A stretch of 64,000 nt of DNA from NCBI GenBank assembly GCA_011525625.1, contig WYAX01000012.1, positions 496,001 to 560,000 on the forward strand, written 5' to 3'. Source of the stretch: Nitrospira defluvii. GTDB lineage: Bacteria > Nitrospirota > Nitrospiria > Nitrospirales > Nitrospiraceae. This document shows, in pieces, positions 16,557 through 25,251 of the stretch. Every line of letters begins with the position of its first letter. Positions within the stretch are counted from its first letter, which is position 1. The translations under genes were made by a program, and so were the position numbers. The notes below the pieces were generated by a model. That model did no database searches, was not told the DNA's origin, and saw only the letters and a program-made list of their open reading frames with translations.

Positions 16557-17471
16557 TCACGGTGATGTGCCGAACGTGCCGATCCATAGCGCGATGAGGA
16601 TAGCGGCTCCGACATACACGTGCTGATAAAACATTTCGAAGGCTGCGTGCGGCGCGATGGAGAACCCCAAGCGCCGCACCTGCCGGAGAAAGATCCCTCC
16701 GACTAGGGCGAGCATCAGATAGTATCCCATTCCAAGGCCGGACAGGTATCCGGCCGTCAGCAGACATCCCATCATTCCAGTCAAGAAGAGCCCGACCGCC
16801 AGTGGAACTGTTGGGCCAAAGAGCAGCGCGGACGATTTCACGCCGATGCGTTGGTCATCCTCACGGTCTTGCAGCGCATAAATCGTGTCGTACGCAACCG
16901 CCCAGCAGGTTGTTGCGCCGAAAAGCCACCAGGCCTGCGGATCAATCGTGGCGCGAGAGGCCGCCCAGGCCATAATGGCGCCCCAGCCAAACGCGATGCC
17001 CAAGACTGCTTGCGGCATGTGGATCCATCGTTTGCAGAACGGATAGACCGCTGCCAGGAGCAGGGCGATCGGACTGAGGCTGATGGTCAACCAGTTGAGT
17101 GTAGAGACCAGGCCTGCGGCGATCAGCGTCAACCAGAGCGCGACCACCAAGGCATGCCCGACGGTCAATCTGCCGGCCGCCAGTGGCCGCTGACTCGTGC
17201 GCGCCACATGCTTGTCGAAATCGCGATCGGCCATGTCATTGATCACCACGCCGAGACTGCGCATCACGAACGAACCAAGGGCGAAGACGCACACCAACCA
17301 GAGAGGCGGGCGACCGTGATTGGCCAGGACCAGCGCCCACAGGCTTGGCCACATCAACAGCCAGGTGCCTGATTGATTGCGTAGCCGGATCAGGTCGGCC
17401 ACAGCGGTCCAAGACCATGAGGGCGGCGAACAGTTGGTCGATGCGTTGGTCGGAACCACGCGCTGGACCAT
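16557..17471 (-). CDS. UbiA-family prenyltransferase (quinone biosynthesis)
   Basis: Polytopic membrane enzyme that attaches a polyprenyl chain to an aromatic acid. Both Mg-binding Asp motifs are visible: NDMADRDFD and DREDDQRIGVKS. About eight hydrophobic helices follow the first motif region. Length is 305 aa from the chosen ATG; earlier in-frame starts would add an unlikely basic, Cys-containing leader. The protein is UbiA/MqnP-like. Nitrospira makes menaquinone, so a menaquinone (futalosine-route) role is as likely as a ubiquinone one. It is convergent with the respiratory operon (1-base gap) and divergent from the lipoprotein gene behind it. Confidence 0.85.
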   Translation of the reverse strand: MVQRVVPTNASTNCSPPSWSWTAVADLIRLRNQSGTWLLMWPSLWALVLANHGRPPLWLVCVFALGSFVMRSLGVVINDMADRDFDKHVARTSQRPLAAGRLTVGHALVVALWLTLIAAGLVSTLNWLTISLSPIALLLAAVYPFCKRWIHMPQAVLGIAFGWGAIMAWAASRATIDPQAWWLFGATTCWAVAYDTIYALQDREDDQRIGVKSSALLFGPTVPLAVGLFLTGMMGCLLTAGYLSGLGMGYYLMLALVGGIFLRQVRRLGFSIAPHAAFEMFYQHVYVGAAILIALWIGTFGTSP

Positions 17472-17550
17472 AGCGGAGCAGGCTGTGGCTGTCAACGCGA
17501 TCGCCCTGCGGTTGTTATGTCTTTGCCGGATTGGGTATAACACCATTATT

Positions 17551-19521
17551 GTGCAGCAATTGATCGGCGGTTGGATCAGGTGTCGCGGTAGGCGGTCTTC
17601 CCGGTGTGCTCTTGCGGCGCTCATGGCGATGCTGCTTCTGTCATCCGGATGCCAGTACTTCAGTCCACGTCACGTGTCTACGAACTACAATCTTCCATTG
17701 ACGGTGTTGCTCCGTCTGGACCCGAGCATCGGTGCAGCAGCCTTGGACTATCGCGATGCCTGTGCCGAGCCGTCGGTCCTACCCATCCATGAACCATTGG
17801 CAGCCGAACTCAAGAAGCGCTTGGGCCAGGTATTCGAGCGGGTGTTGATTCAAGCCGGACCGTCGGATGCGGCAATCGATGGCGTGGTGGATGTGGCGTT
17901 AGGCCTTCGACGGGTAGACATGTTCGTCGTGCGCAAAGCCAATAAATCCTATCCCGCCACGGTGACGCTGGGGCTCGACGTGGCGTACGCCGATCCCGCA
18001 GGTGTCGTGCTGCATACCAAGAAATTGCAAAGCGTGATCACGGGCGAGGTAGATGCGCGGGCGGAGACCTGCGACATCAGTGGACTCGATACGGTGGCGA
18101 AAGACGTGATCACCACAGTGGTGGAAGGTATTGCGCAACAGCTCGGCACCGCCACAAAAATCCGGGAACAGGCCCAGTTCAAGAAAGCTCAGCGAGGAGC
18201 GACGGTCTCCGATGGGTCGTTCGCGCAGAGTGCTCCTCCCCCGCCGCCCGCTGTGACTGCATCGCGTGCGCCGATCGCTTCACCGCCGGTGGCAGCCGGG
18301 ATGGACGGCGTGCCTCCGGCGTCATCCCCCCCCGCCGGTACTACACAACTGTCATTCCGCACCATTCTGCGAGACCAGAACCAAAACCATGTGTTGGAGC
18401 AGCATGAACGCTTCAGCGTGGATGTCGAAGTCACAAACGAAGGGGCGACAGCGGCCGACGCCGTCGCCGTGGATCTCAGCGGGCATCCTGCCATCGTCGC
18501 ATCAGTGACGACTCCTGTGTCCGTAGGCCGGTTGCTACCGGGGGAAGTTCGCCGAGTGACGGTAGAAGGTATCGTCGGAAACGTGTCAGCGGCAGAGCAG
18601 GCGGAACTGATCTGTGCCCTGCAGGCTGCAGCGAACGTTGCGCTGCCATCAGCGAAAAAATTTGTGCTAGCCATCAAGCCCGATGCGGACGATGCGACCG
18701 AAGTCTTGTCGGTAGACGTCGATCAACTCCCTGAAAAAAAGGGGAAGCCGGCGCAGCCGCATGCCGTCGCCATCGCAATCGGAGTCGGTACGTTCCGGGA
18801 TACGGCCATGCCGACGATGAAATTCGCCGCGCACGATGCCGAAGTCATGAGCGGGTACTTCACGACCGTGATGGGGATTCCGGCGCAGAAGGTCAAGGTC
18901 ATGCTGGATGCCAAGGGATTGAAGGACGATTGGATCGAGGTGCTCGAACAATGGCTACCCAAGCATGTGGGCCCGCAAACGACGGCCTACGTGTACGTCG
19001 CCGGACGAGCGATTGTGGATCATGAGACGGGGGCCGTGTCGCTGCTGCCGCATGATGCGACGGTATCCGGATCGACCCGCGCCGTTTCCCTGGCCAGGCT
19101 CCGGCGAGCGCTGACCAATGCACCCGTCAAACAAGCCGTCGTGATGTTGGATCTCTCCCTGGAACCATCGTTGGGTTCGGATCCCGCTCGAGTCGCCCAA
19201 CCGCGGTGGGTCTCGCAGGAACCCGATGCGGAACAGGAGCGGGTGCTGCTGATGGTCGGCAATGCCACCATGCAGGACGCGCAGGCATACCAACCGGGCC
19301 AACATGGCCTCTTTACGTACTTTCTGCTGAAGGGCCTTCGCGGCGCCGCCGATCTGGATAAAAATGGCTCGGTGCTCACCGGCGAACTGTGCGCCTACGT
19401 GCAGAGACAGGTCACGGCCGTTGGTCGGTCGACATCGGGAGAGACGCAGCAGCTGCTCTGTCTTCCGGATGCCAACGGAGCCTCTCCACTCAGACAGCTG
19501 CCTCTCAGTAAGTTTCCCTGA
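17551..19521 (+). CDS. Lipoprotein with CARDB-like domain and inactive caspase-like (C14) domain
   Basis: From the GTG chosen here, a basic N-terminus leads to a lipobox LLSSGC (C34). Residues about 40-220 form a DUF-like lipoprotein domain; a Pro/Ala linker follows. Residues about 265-385 look like a CARDB/beta-sandwich domain (FRTILRDQNQNHVLEQHE, VDVEVTNEGATAADAVAVDL). The last 250 residues follow the bacterial caspase-like fold (AVAIAIGVGTFRDTAMPTMK, KFAAHDAEVMSGYF, GLFTYFLLKGLRGAADLD). The catalytic His position (SGHG in active enzymes) reads AGRA and the catalytic Cys position (DACRSG) reads LDLSLE, so the peptidase should be dead. The start is uncertain; an upstream ATG at 17377 would overlap the divergent gene. 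Confidence 0.7.
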   Translation: MQQLIGGWIRCRGRRSSRCALAALMAMLLLSSGCQYFSPRHVSTNYNLPLTVLLRLDPSIGAAALDYRDACAEPSVLPIHEPLAAELKKRLGQVFERVLIQAGPSDAAIDGVVDVALGLRRVDMFVVRKANKSYPATVTLGLDVAYADPAGVVLHTKKLQSVITGEVDARAETCDISGLDTVAKDVITTVVEGIAQQLGTATKIREQAQFKKAQRGATVSDGSFAQSAPPPPPAVTASRAPIASPPVAAGMDGVPPASSPPAGTTQLSFRTILRDQNQNHVLEQHERFSVDVEVTNEGATAADAVAVDLSGHPAIVASVTTPVSVGRLLPGEVRRVTVEGIVGNVSAAEQAELICALQAAANVALPSAKKFVLAIKPDADDATEVLSVDVDQLPEKKGKPAQPHAVAIAIGVGTFRDTAMPTMKFAAHDAEVMSGYFTTVMGIPAQKVKVMLDAKGLKDDWIEVLEQWLPKHVGPQTTAYVYVAGRAIVDHETGAVSLLPHDATVSGSTRAVSLARLRRALTNAPVKQAVVMLDLSLEPSLGSDPARVAQPRWVSQEPDAEQERVLLMVGNATMQDAQAYQPGQHGLFTYFLLKGLRGAADLDKNGSVLTGELCAYVQRQVTAVGRSTSGETQQLLCLPDANGASPLRQLPLSKFP

Positions 19522-19621
19522 CGGCTCGTTTCTGGTTTTGATCACGAAACAGTATGCTGAACGGACTCATTCGTGGTCCGCCTGGTCGTGCGCGCTCCGT
19601 TGATTGTGCTCACGGAAGACG

Positions 19622-20785
19622 ATGCGAATACGCAGCCTCGCACATCCTCTTGTCATCACACTGCTCGTTTTCGCCAGCCTTGGCCTTTCCGTCACGCTGT
19701 TGGAAGTGGCAACAGGGTACCTCTATGAGCGTGCGGGCCTGGCCAACGGAAAACGGATGGTCGATCTCTATTTAGGCCGGACGACAGAGGTTCGTGCAGG
19801 AGTCACAGCGACGAGGAATGCGTCGATTGCACCCCATCCGTACCTGCTCTTTGTGCAAGCGCCCAATATGGTGGCAGATGGGTACCAACAGACGAATTCG
19901 CTTGGGTATCGCAACAAGGAATTTACGGTGGAGAAACCGGCCGACACGATTCGAATTGTGGTCTTGGGTGGTTCCACCACGTTCATGTGGCCATACGTCA
20001 AGAATCCCGCCGACACCTGGGTGGCGCGCCTGGAAGCGAAACTCCAAGCGATTTCGAGCAAACGCGTCCAGGTCGTCAACGCCGGAATCAGCTATGGCAC
20101 GAGCGCGGAATCCTTAGCCGGCTACGTGTTCCGGCATCGGTTTCTGCAGCCGGATATTGTGATCTACCACGGCGGGGGAAATGACGTTTTGCCGTTATTC
20201 TTCGATCACTACAATCCTGAATATACGCATTTCAGAAGCGCCGGCAGCGGCAGTGCGCCGCGACCGGGAGAGCAGTTCCTTCTCGCGAACAGCAATACCG
20301 TCCGATATCTGTATGCGAGATGGCTTGAGTCGGTTGGGTCGGTGGTAGTGACGAAACCGTTTTGGGAAGTGGACCCTCTGGTCGCACTCGAACGGGCCCG
20401 GCAACAAGCGCCGATCGGGTTTGAGCGCAATGTCGAGACTCTTATTACCCTCAGTAAAAATTCAGGAGCAGACGTGGTCCTTTTCGGGTTTCTGCAAGCG
20501 AGAAGGCAATTTCTCAGCAGGAATGCGGAGGCATTCAAAGGCTATGAAGATGCGCTTGTCCTCGGGCTGGAGAAAAATTACGACGTGCTGGCAAGGGCCG
20601 GGCGCCGGCACCATGTGCCCTTCGTCATTCCAGCTCAGGAGCGATTTCAAGACGAGTGGTTTCAAGACAATTGCCACCTCACGCCCGAAGGGGAAGAGGT
20701 GAAGGCGCAGATCATGTTTGAAGAGTTGAGTGCGCATCCTCAATTTTTAACGACGGCGAACTCGGCAGCACCTTTCGCGCATTGA
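19622..20785 (+). CDS. Membrane-anchored SGNH/GDSL-family hydrolase
   Basis: One N-terminal membrane helix (LVITLLVFASLGLSVTLLEV) anchors an extracytoplasmic SGNH domain. Motifs in order: GGSTTFMW near residue 116 (nucleophile Ser), NAGISYGTSAES, GGGND near residue 185 (block III Gly-Asn) and DNCHLTPEG near residue 350 (Asp-His pair). The family removes acyl groups from polysaccharides, lipids or peptidoglycan; the substrate is not evident. ATG is preferred over an in-frame TTG 18 bases upstream because GGAAG precedes it. It ends 44 bases before the tRNA gene and is the last core gene before the island. Confidence 0.75.
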   Translation: MRIRSLAHPLVITLLVFASLGLSVTLLEVATGYLYERAGLANGKRMVDLYLGRTTEVRAGVTATRNASIAPHPYLLFVQAPNMVADGYQQTNSLGYRNKEFTVEKPADTIRIVVLGGSTTFMWPYVKNPADTWVARLEAKLQAISSKRVQVVNAGISYGTSAESLAGYVFRHRFLQPDIVIYHGGGNDVLPLFFDHYNPEYTHFRSAGSGSAPRPGEQFLLANSNTVRYLYARWLESVGSVVVTKPFWEVDPLVALERARQQAPIGFERNVETLITLSKNSGADVVLFGFLQARRQFLSRNAEAFKGYEDALVLGLEKNYDVLARAGRRHHVPFVIPAQERFQDEWFQDNCHLTPEGEEVKAQIMFEELSAHPQFLTTANSAAPFAH

Positions 20786-20811
20786 CAGGCGTTTCGCCGT
20801 CTGAGTAATAT
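20782..20811 (+). promoter_or_regulatory. Predicted promoter of the tRNA-Thr gene
   Basis: TTGACA (20782-20787) and TAATAT (20806-20811) have an 18-base spacer. The -35 box overlaps the stop codon of the SGNH hydrolase gene. The mature tRNA begins 18 bases after the -10 box. Confidence 0.6.
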
Positions 20812-20828
20812 TGCGCCTTACCCGCCTG

Positions 20829-20904
20829 GCCGGCGTAGCTCAGTTGGCAGAGCAGCGGTTTCGTAAACCGCAGGTCGGTGGTTCGATTCCACTCGCCGGC
20901 TCCA
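20829..20904 (+). tRNA. tRNA-Thr (anticodon CGT), CCA encoded
   Basis: A 76-base cloverleaf including the encoded CCA. The acceptor stem GCCGGCG pairs with CGCCGGC. The D-loop has AGCTCAGTTGGCAGAGC, the anticodon arm is GCGGTTTCGTAAACCGC with CGT in the loop, and the T arm is GGTGGTTCGATTCCACTC. The 3' half borders an integrase gene, so this tRNA is the likely attachment site of the island to its right. Confidence 0.95.
20886..20904 (+). other. Presumed left attachment site (attL) in the 3' end of tRNA-Thr
   Basis: The integrase stop codon lies 7 bases beyond the CCA end, the usual layout for elements that integrate into the 3' end of a tRNA gene and rebuild it. The duplicated copy (attR) was not seen elsewhere in the window, so the exact core cannot be fixed and the far end probably lies beyond position 64000. 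Confidence 0.4.
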
Positions 20905-20910
20905 GTTTTT

Positions 20911-22020
20911 TCAACCGGTTACACCTGCCGTGCCTGGTGTCGCCGGTGCCTCTCGGCTGCCACCGTGACATAATCGTGACAGATGCGCCACGAAGCGCTC
21001 ATCGAGCGCCCGCATGCCGGGCCGTAACGACTCCGTACAATGATGGGCGTACCGTTGGGTCATTTTCGGATCCTGATGTCCCAGCAGACGTTGCACCACA
21101 TACAGGTCCACGCCAGCTTGGCAGAGGCGAGTGGCGAACGTATGCCGCAAATCATGGAACCGAACGTTCGTGAGCGCCGCACGGCCCCGTGAACGCCGGA
21201 ATGCTCGGTTCACGGTCCCTTCGGTAATCATCCGTCCGCTCCGCGTGGAGAAGACGTGCGGACTGCCCGTGGGCTTTCTCCCATACAGCTCACGGATGGT
21301 CGCTTCCGCTCGTGAGCTCAATGGAATCGTCCGTGGCAGCGCATTTTTGGTGGTTCCCGCCTCGACGTAAATGACCTTGCGGACCAGGTCGACGTTCTTC
21401 CGTTCGAGGCCGAGGAGTTCACCCAAGCGCATGCCGGTTTCAAGGGCCACTTCCGTCAACTCGCCCAACCAGCGCGGGCAAGTAGCGAGAAACAGCACCT
21501 CTTCCTCATCGCGCAGCCACCGGTCTCGCCCTTTTGGCTCGATTTCGCTCCGGACCATCTCAAACGGATTGCGACTGGTCCACTCCCACTCCCGCTTGGC
21601 CAGATTGTAGGCATGACGAGCCAAGCCCAATTCACGATTCACCGTTCCCGCTGACGCGCCTGCCTGACGCCGCGCCGTTTTGTACGCCGCAATATGGGCT
21701 GGCGCGATGTCCACCAGGAGACGTGTCCCGAACGCCGCCAACAGGTGCGTTTTCAGGCTCTTGTCCCGACGGTGGGATTTCGGTTTTTTCTGAATGGCCG
21801 AGTGTTCCGCCATATAGCGCTCGATCAAGTCGCCAAACGTCTTCGAGTGTTCCGGCAGTTTGGGAAAGTACGTCTCCGTCTGCACCTCAAGCAGGACCTT
21901 GGCGTAAATCTTCTCCGCCAATTTCCGATTGGTCGTGCCCGTGCTCACCCGAACTCGCTGGCCCTGGTGACTAAATGACATCCACCACTGTTCACTATCT
22001 TTTCTTTGGAAGATCCCCAT
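20911..22020 (-). CDS. Tyrosine-family site-specific integrase of the island
   Basis: Full set of catalytic residues in the chosen 369-aa frame: R198 (TGMRLGE), K225, H289-x-x-R292 (HDLRHTF), H315 (LLGHQD) and Y324 (QRYAHH). The N-terminal arm and core-binding domain occupy residues 1-165. The start at 22020 is chosen because AAAGGAG lies 8 bases upstream and the protein then begins MGIFQRKDSEQWW, typical of this integrase group; the longer frame adds 30 unlikely residues. The gene reads towards the tRNA it probably targets. An AlpA-like regulator follows upstream, the usual partner for excision control. Confidence 0.92.
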   Translation of the reverse strand: MGIFQRKDSEQWWMSFSHQGQRVRVSTGTTNRKLAEKIYAKVLLEVQTETYFPKLPEHSKTFGDLIERYMAEHSAIQKKPKSHRRDKSLKTHLLAAFGTRLLVDIAPAHIAAYKTARRQAGASAGTVNRELGLARHAYNLAKREWEWTSRNPFEMVRSEIEPKGRDRWLRDEEEVLFLATCPRWLGELTEVALETGMRLGELLGLERKNVDLVRKVIYVEAGTTKNALPRTIPLSSRAEATIRELYGRKPTGSPHVFSTRSGRMITEGTVNRAFRRSRGRAALTNVRFHDLRHTFATRLCQAGVDLYVVQRLLGHQDPKMTQRYAHHCTESLRPGMRALDERFVAHLSRLCHGGSREAPATPGTAGVTG

Positions 22021-22124
22021 CGTGTGCACTCCTTTCGTGCGATGCGGGTCTCCCGGACGGCCAAGAGTGTAGCGAACCCAGTCTGGCCAGTACAACGGGG
22101 GACCCATCATGGCGTTGTGTTCAG

Positions 22125-22427
22125 TTAATTATTCGATGACGGCTGGATCAGGCGTTTCACGCGCGCCATGACTGCTGGGATATCCGGCTGATGGCTCTGG
22201 CGCGGAGGCCTCGGTGCGGCTAGGCGGTCCGGCGGTGTCACGCGGCAGGACTCCACGAATGCGGTGAGATCCTCGCGCCGGAACCGCAGTGCGCCCTGAA
22301 CTTTTAGGGCCGGAATCGCCTGACGCGACGCCCAACCGTAGACGGTTTTCGGGTGGACCTTAAGCCAGGTGGCCACATCGCGCACCGTCAGGAGCGCGCA
22401 GGGATCGGTGGTGGATAACTCGGACAT
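22125..22427 (-). CDS. AlpA/excisionase-like helix-turn-helix protein
   Basis: A 100-residue protein whose first 65 residues match the MerR/excisionase type HTH (LLTVRDVATWLKVHPKTVYG, then AIPALKVQGALRFRREDLTA). The rest is a Pro-rich, basic tail. Such proteins bind near attachment sites and promote excision or regulate the integrase. Position directly upstream of the integrase on the same strand supports this. Confidence 0.8.
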   Translation of the reverse strand: MSELSTTDPCALLTVRDVATWLKVHPKTVYGWASRQAIPALKVQGALRFRREDLTAFVESCRVTPPDRLAAPRPPRQSHQPDIPAVMARVKRLIQPSSNN

Positions 22428-22475
22428 GGTCTCTCTCCTTCTGAAGTCGCTGCGCGGGAATTCGCGAACAGCCGA

Positions 22476-22967
22476 TTACGCAGCCACCTGCTGTTGGCTC
22501 GTTCCTTCCGAGGCGGCAGAAGGCCCATGTGTCCGCGGTGCGAATTCCGCGCGAACCTCCGGCAGGCCGAGGAGGGAGACCATCACCTGTTCGAGGAGCG
22601 AGGCGAAGCGGGCAGGGGAGAGAAAGTCGTAGGGCAGGGCCTGGTTTTCGCCATAGCCGTCCCCGGAATGCAGGGCCCAGAGGAGCCGATCGGGATCGGT
22701 GGATGTCCAGAAATACACCGCCACCCCACGGTCGTCCAGGCGCAGTGCGAGATGCGATGGATCGGCGTCTAGTCCGACGACCACCGAGGCGGGGACCCCT
22801 TCCAGCCAGAGGACATGGGCTGCATGGCGGAGCATCGGGCCGAGCACGCTCTCGGCCACGGCGTGAAAGCGTGGCGTTGCAATATCCGGTGGGGTGATGA
22901 GGCAGCCTTGAGCGCGAGCTTCGCGGAGACGGGCACGCAGGGAATCGAACGGTGGATATGTTGTCAT
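22476..22967 (-). CDS. Hypothetical island protein
   Basis: A 163-residue soluble protein starting MTTYPPFDSLRARLREARAQ. The ATG has GGAGG 7 bases upstream, which rejects the longer open frame that runs through the next gene. It has an alpha/beta pattern with WTSTDPDRLLWALHSGDG and an aliphatic C-terminal helix (FASLLEQVMVSLLGLP). No known motif is seen. It lies between the HTH gene and the SSB-like gene and probably belongs to the mobile element backbone. Confidence 0.6.
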   Translation of the reverse strand: MTTYPPFDSLRARLREARAQGCLITPPDIATPRFHAVAESVLGPMLRHAAHVLWLEGVPASVVVGLDADPSHLALRLDDRGVAVYFWTSTDPDRLLWALHSGDGYGENQALPYDFLSPARFASLLEQVMVSLLGLPEVRAEFAPRTHGPSAASEGTSQQQVAA

Positions 22968-23064
22968 CGTGGACCTCCAATTAGAAAGAAGAACCCAAAT
23001 CAGAGCCTGGGCCGTCCGTGGCCCCAGCAGATTGATTTGAAGAAGGCGGAACAGACCGTTCAGG

Positions 23065-23436
23065 TTAGGCATGCAGTGCGAGTTCGTCGATGTGGATCGA
23101 GAGGACCACTCGTTCCGCCGGGGTGGGTGCGTCGCTGCGATAAAGATAGTCCAGCGACCCCAAAATGCGGACGCGGGTGCCGGCCGGCATCGTGGCCAAC
23201 CACTCCGCGATGGGACCGAGGCCCCACGCATGGATAAAGTAGGTGTGGCGAATGGTGGTCCCCCAGGGGCTCGCATGCAGCCTGCCTTCCACGGCAAGCA
23301 TGATGACTGCGACCAGTTCGCCCGCGGCCCCAGTCAGGAGGTCTGGGTCCTGCACAAGCGTCCCGGTCATCGTGAGAGCATTGAGATCGGCGACGGGTTG
23401 AGAGTTGGTCGGGTCAACATTCATCTGTGTGTCCAT
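23065..23436 (-). CDS. SSB-like OB-fold protein
   Basis: A 123-residue protein that follows the single-stranded DNA binding fold: NALTMTGTLVQDPDLLTG, then VIMLAVEGRL, a strand pair around TIRHTYFIHAWG, and TRVRILGSLDYLYRS. It lacks the acidic DDxxF-like tip of housekeeping SSB. GAGGAGA precedes the ATG. Mobile elements often carry such proteins for replication or transfer. PriB or another OB-fold protein is possible. Confidence 0.6.
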   Translation of the reverse strand: MDTQMNVDPTNSQPVADLNALTMTGTLVQDPDLLTGAAGELVAVIMLAVEGRLHASPWGTTIRHTYFIHAWGLGPIAEWLATMPAGTRVRILGSLDYLYRSDAPTPAERVVLSIHIDELALHA

Positions 23437-23508
23437 GACAGTCTCCTCAGAAAAGGTGAATGATGACCGACGATCTGAAGCTGGCCCCTGCCCGAGAATG
23501 GGGAGGAA

Positions 23509-24717
23509 TCAGCGGCCAGCCGATGTGGAGGGAGCCAATTGACGGAGCACGTCTTGAAAACGTGCGGCGAGGACGTCCAAGGCACCCGACAGCCCCTCCG
23601 GCCCAGCAGTCACATCGATCCGCACCAACACTTCTCGGGTTTGGATGTTGAGGCAGGAGAGGCTGACCTCAGAACGGTCTACTCCCCGGGAGCCAGTGAT
23701 CAGAACCAGCACGGTAGCGGCGCGCCAATGGCCCGGTCCGACGGCGGGGTCGTCCTCGACGAGACCGCTGAGGTTCTGCGTGAGTGCCTGCCGGATCAGG
23801 GTTTGTTGGGCCTCCGAGGCGACGACAGTTAGCCCCTGCTGCACGAGCAACGCTTGTACGGTGTTGAAGGGATCGGGCAGATCTGTAGGCAGAGATTCAC
23901 TCGCCAACTTAAATGCCAGGGACCGTGGCCAACGATTGCGGGGAGCCATGATGGGTACTTCGGTCCGAATCGTTGCCTCAAGTTGAGCAGCTGTGACCGT
24001 AACCGGCCATCGCTGAAGCACGTGATCGCGATGCCAGACGACCAGTTCAGTGCGGCCATGCGGAATAGCCTCAAGTGAAACACCGTGCTGCCGTACCGCC
24101 GTGGCCAAATGGCTCAATCGAACAATGGTCCGACCATTTCCAGTGGCGGCATATGGCACGATGACCTCATGTGTCCCCTCCCACGAGAGGGTGACGCGCC
24201 CTTCCGTGAGCGGCCGCGAATCGGGCTCCAGCTTGTGCTCGACGACCGTCTCGAGGTCAGTCGTCCTCCGGTCCGTGCGGACAATCGACAAGGCCATCAG
24301 ACAACTCGTGAACGTGAAATCCGCCAGTGCCTGTCTTTGTTTAAGTTGCCGCTTTGGATCTGGGATGGTGGCAACGGCATTCCAAAACCATCCCCATGCC
24401 GAGGATGGGCAGGCGAACAGGCCGGCGGGAATCGCCAGGGGATTGGGATAATAGAAATGCTGCTCCTTCTTCTCCGATCGTACGATCTCGACGTGACGGA
24501 GCAGAGGCTGAGTCAGACTGACGGTCCACCCTTGACCGTCCGGATGCAGGAGCAGTTCGGCGTGAGGTGCGGCTTCTGATGGGAGGCCAGTTTCCCGTAT
24601 GACGCTTGGACCAGGGAGTATCCGATCCGTGATTGTGAGGCAAGAGGCCTGGCTCACGGAGAGGCAGGCCAGCATCAGATAGGAAAGAGTTGTTAACAGG
24701 TTCTTGTAGCACAGCAT
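23509..24717 (-). CDS. Exported hypothetical protein (possible lipoprotein)
   Basis: From the ATG with AAGGAGG upstream, the protein (402 aa) begins with a signal segment LSYLMLACLSVSQASC, where ASC could be a lipobox. The body is beta-rich (for example GQGWTVSLTQPLLRHVEIV, GRVTLSWEGTHEVIVPYA, GRTELVVWHRDHVLQRWP). A second half carries a GNA1162/curli-CsgG-like arrangement: DPFNTVQALLVQQGLTVVAS, then WRAATVLVLITGS and NIQTREVLVRIDVTAG. This suggests an outer-membrane lipoprotein with a CsgG-like domain, but the match is by eye. The open frame extends 121 codons further upstream without signal features and is not used. Confidence 0.6.
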   Translation of the reverse strand: MLCYKNLLTTLSYLMLACLSVSQASCLTITDRILPGPSVIRETGLPSEAAPHAELLLHPDGQGWTVSLTQPLLRHVEIVRSEKKEQHFYYPNPLAIPAGLFACPSSAWGWFWNAVATIPDPKRQLKQRQALADFTFTSCLMALSIVRTDRRTTDLETVVEHKLEPDSRPLTEGRVTLSWEGTHEVIVPYAATGNGRTIVRLSHLATAVRQHGVSLEAIPHGRTELVVWHRDHVLQRWPVTVTAAQLEATIRTEVPIMAPRNRWPRSLAFKLASESLPTDLPDPFNTVQALLVQQGLTVVASEAQQTLIRQALTQNLSGLVEDDPAVGPGHWRAATVLVLITGSRGVDRSEVSLSCLNIQTREVLVRIDVTAGPEGLSGALDVLAARFQDVLRQLAPSTSAGR

Positions 24718-24843
24718 ATCGTCCTCCTTGTTACGGTCGGCGACCTTACCGGAGTCACGTGCTGTCACGGTTTTGCACGGACTTTCCAAACTCAGTCCTG
24801 ATGGCCCGAGGCGTGGTGAGTGGATGAGGACAAAGCGGGATGA

Positions 24844-25086
24844 GAGGGTTCTGGTAAAAACCGACGTTGGACTGATTATTTCGAGGCAGAAGACCGGACC
24901 TGGCACCCTAGCCAGCAAGCGACCCTCCTTAAGACCGGCCAGCTCCTTATGATCCTCCAAGTGGCCAATACCCGGGAGCTTCTCGGCTGGATTCTCAGCT
25001 TCGGCAGTGGGGTGAAGGTCCTCAAGCCCGAGCGGCTCAAACAGGCTGTGAAAGAGGAAGCGAAGAAACTTCTCGCTCAACCGTGA
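24844..25086 (+). pseudogene. Remnant of a WYL-domain transcriptional regulator
   Basis: Only the C-terminal end of a WYL protein survives. In one frame after a stop at 24841-24843 one reads WHPSQQATLLKTGQLLMIL, then ELLGWILSFGSGVKVLKPER and a closing helix LKQAVKEEAKKLLAQP. The WHPSQ, WILsFG and VLxP signatures are the hallmark of the last 60 residues of WYL regulators. The HTH, the WYL core and any start codon are missing. WYL regulators often control defence islands, so this looks like the decayed regulator of a former neighbour. Confidence 0.65.
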
Positions 25087-25251
25087 CCCCGGATGTCACA
25101 CTCCCTCAAGCGATTTCGTGGAACCTGTTCGCATAACTCCCTGTAAAGTTTAACTTCGCTGTTCGTTCACCCTTCTTTCCGCTGAGTGACCTCAGTTGTC
25201 ATCCTTCCCGCCTATGATGGGCCCATCTATCACCCTGTAATGGAGGTCACC

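Noticed and set aside
24718-25080. N-terminal extension of the exported protein gene up to position 25080
   Set aside because: The extra 121 codons run antisense through the WYL remnant, while a strong AAGGAGG precedes the internal ATG that starts a signal peptide.
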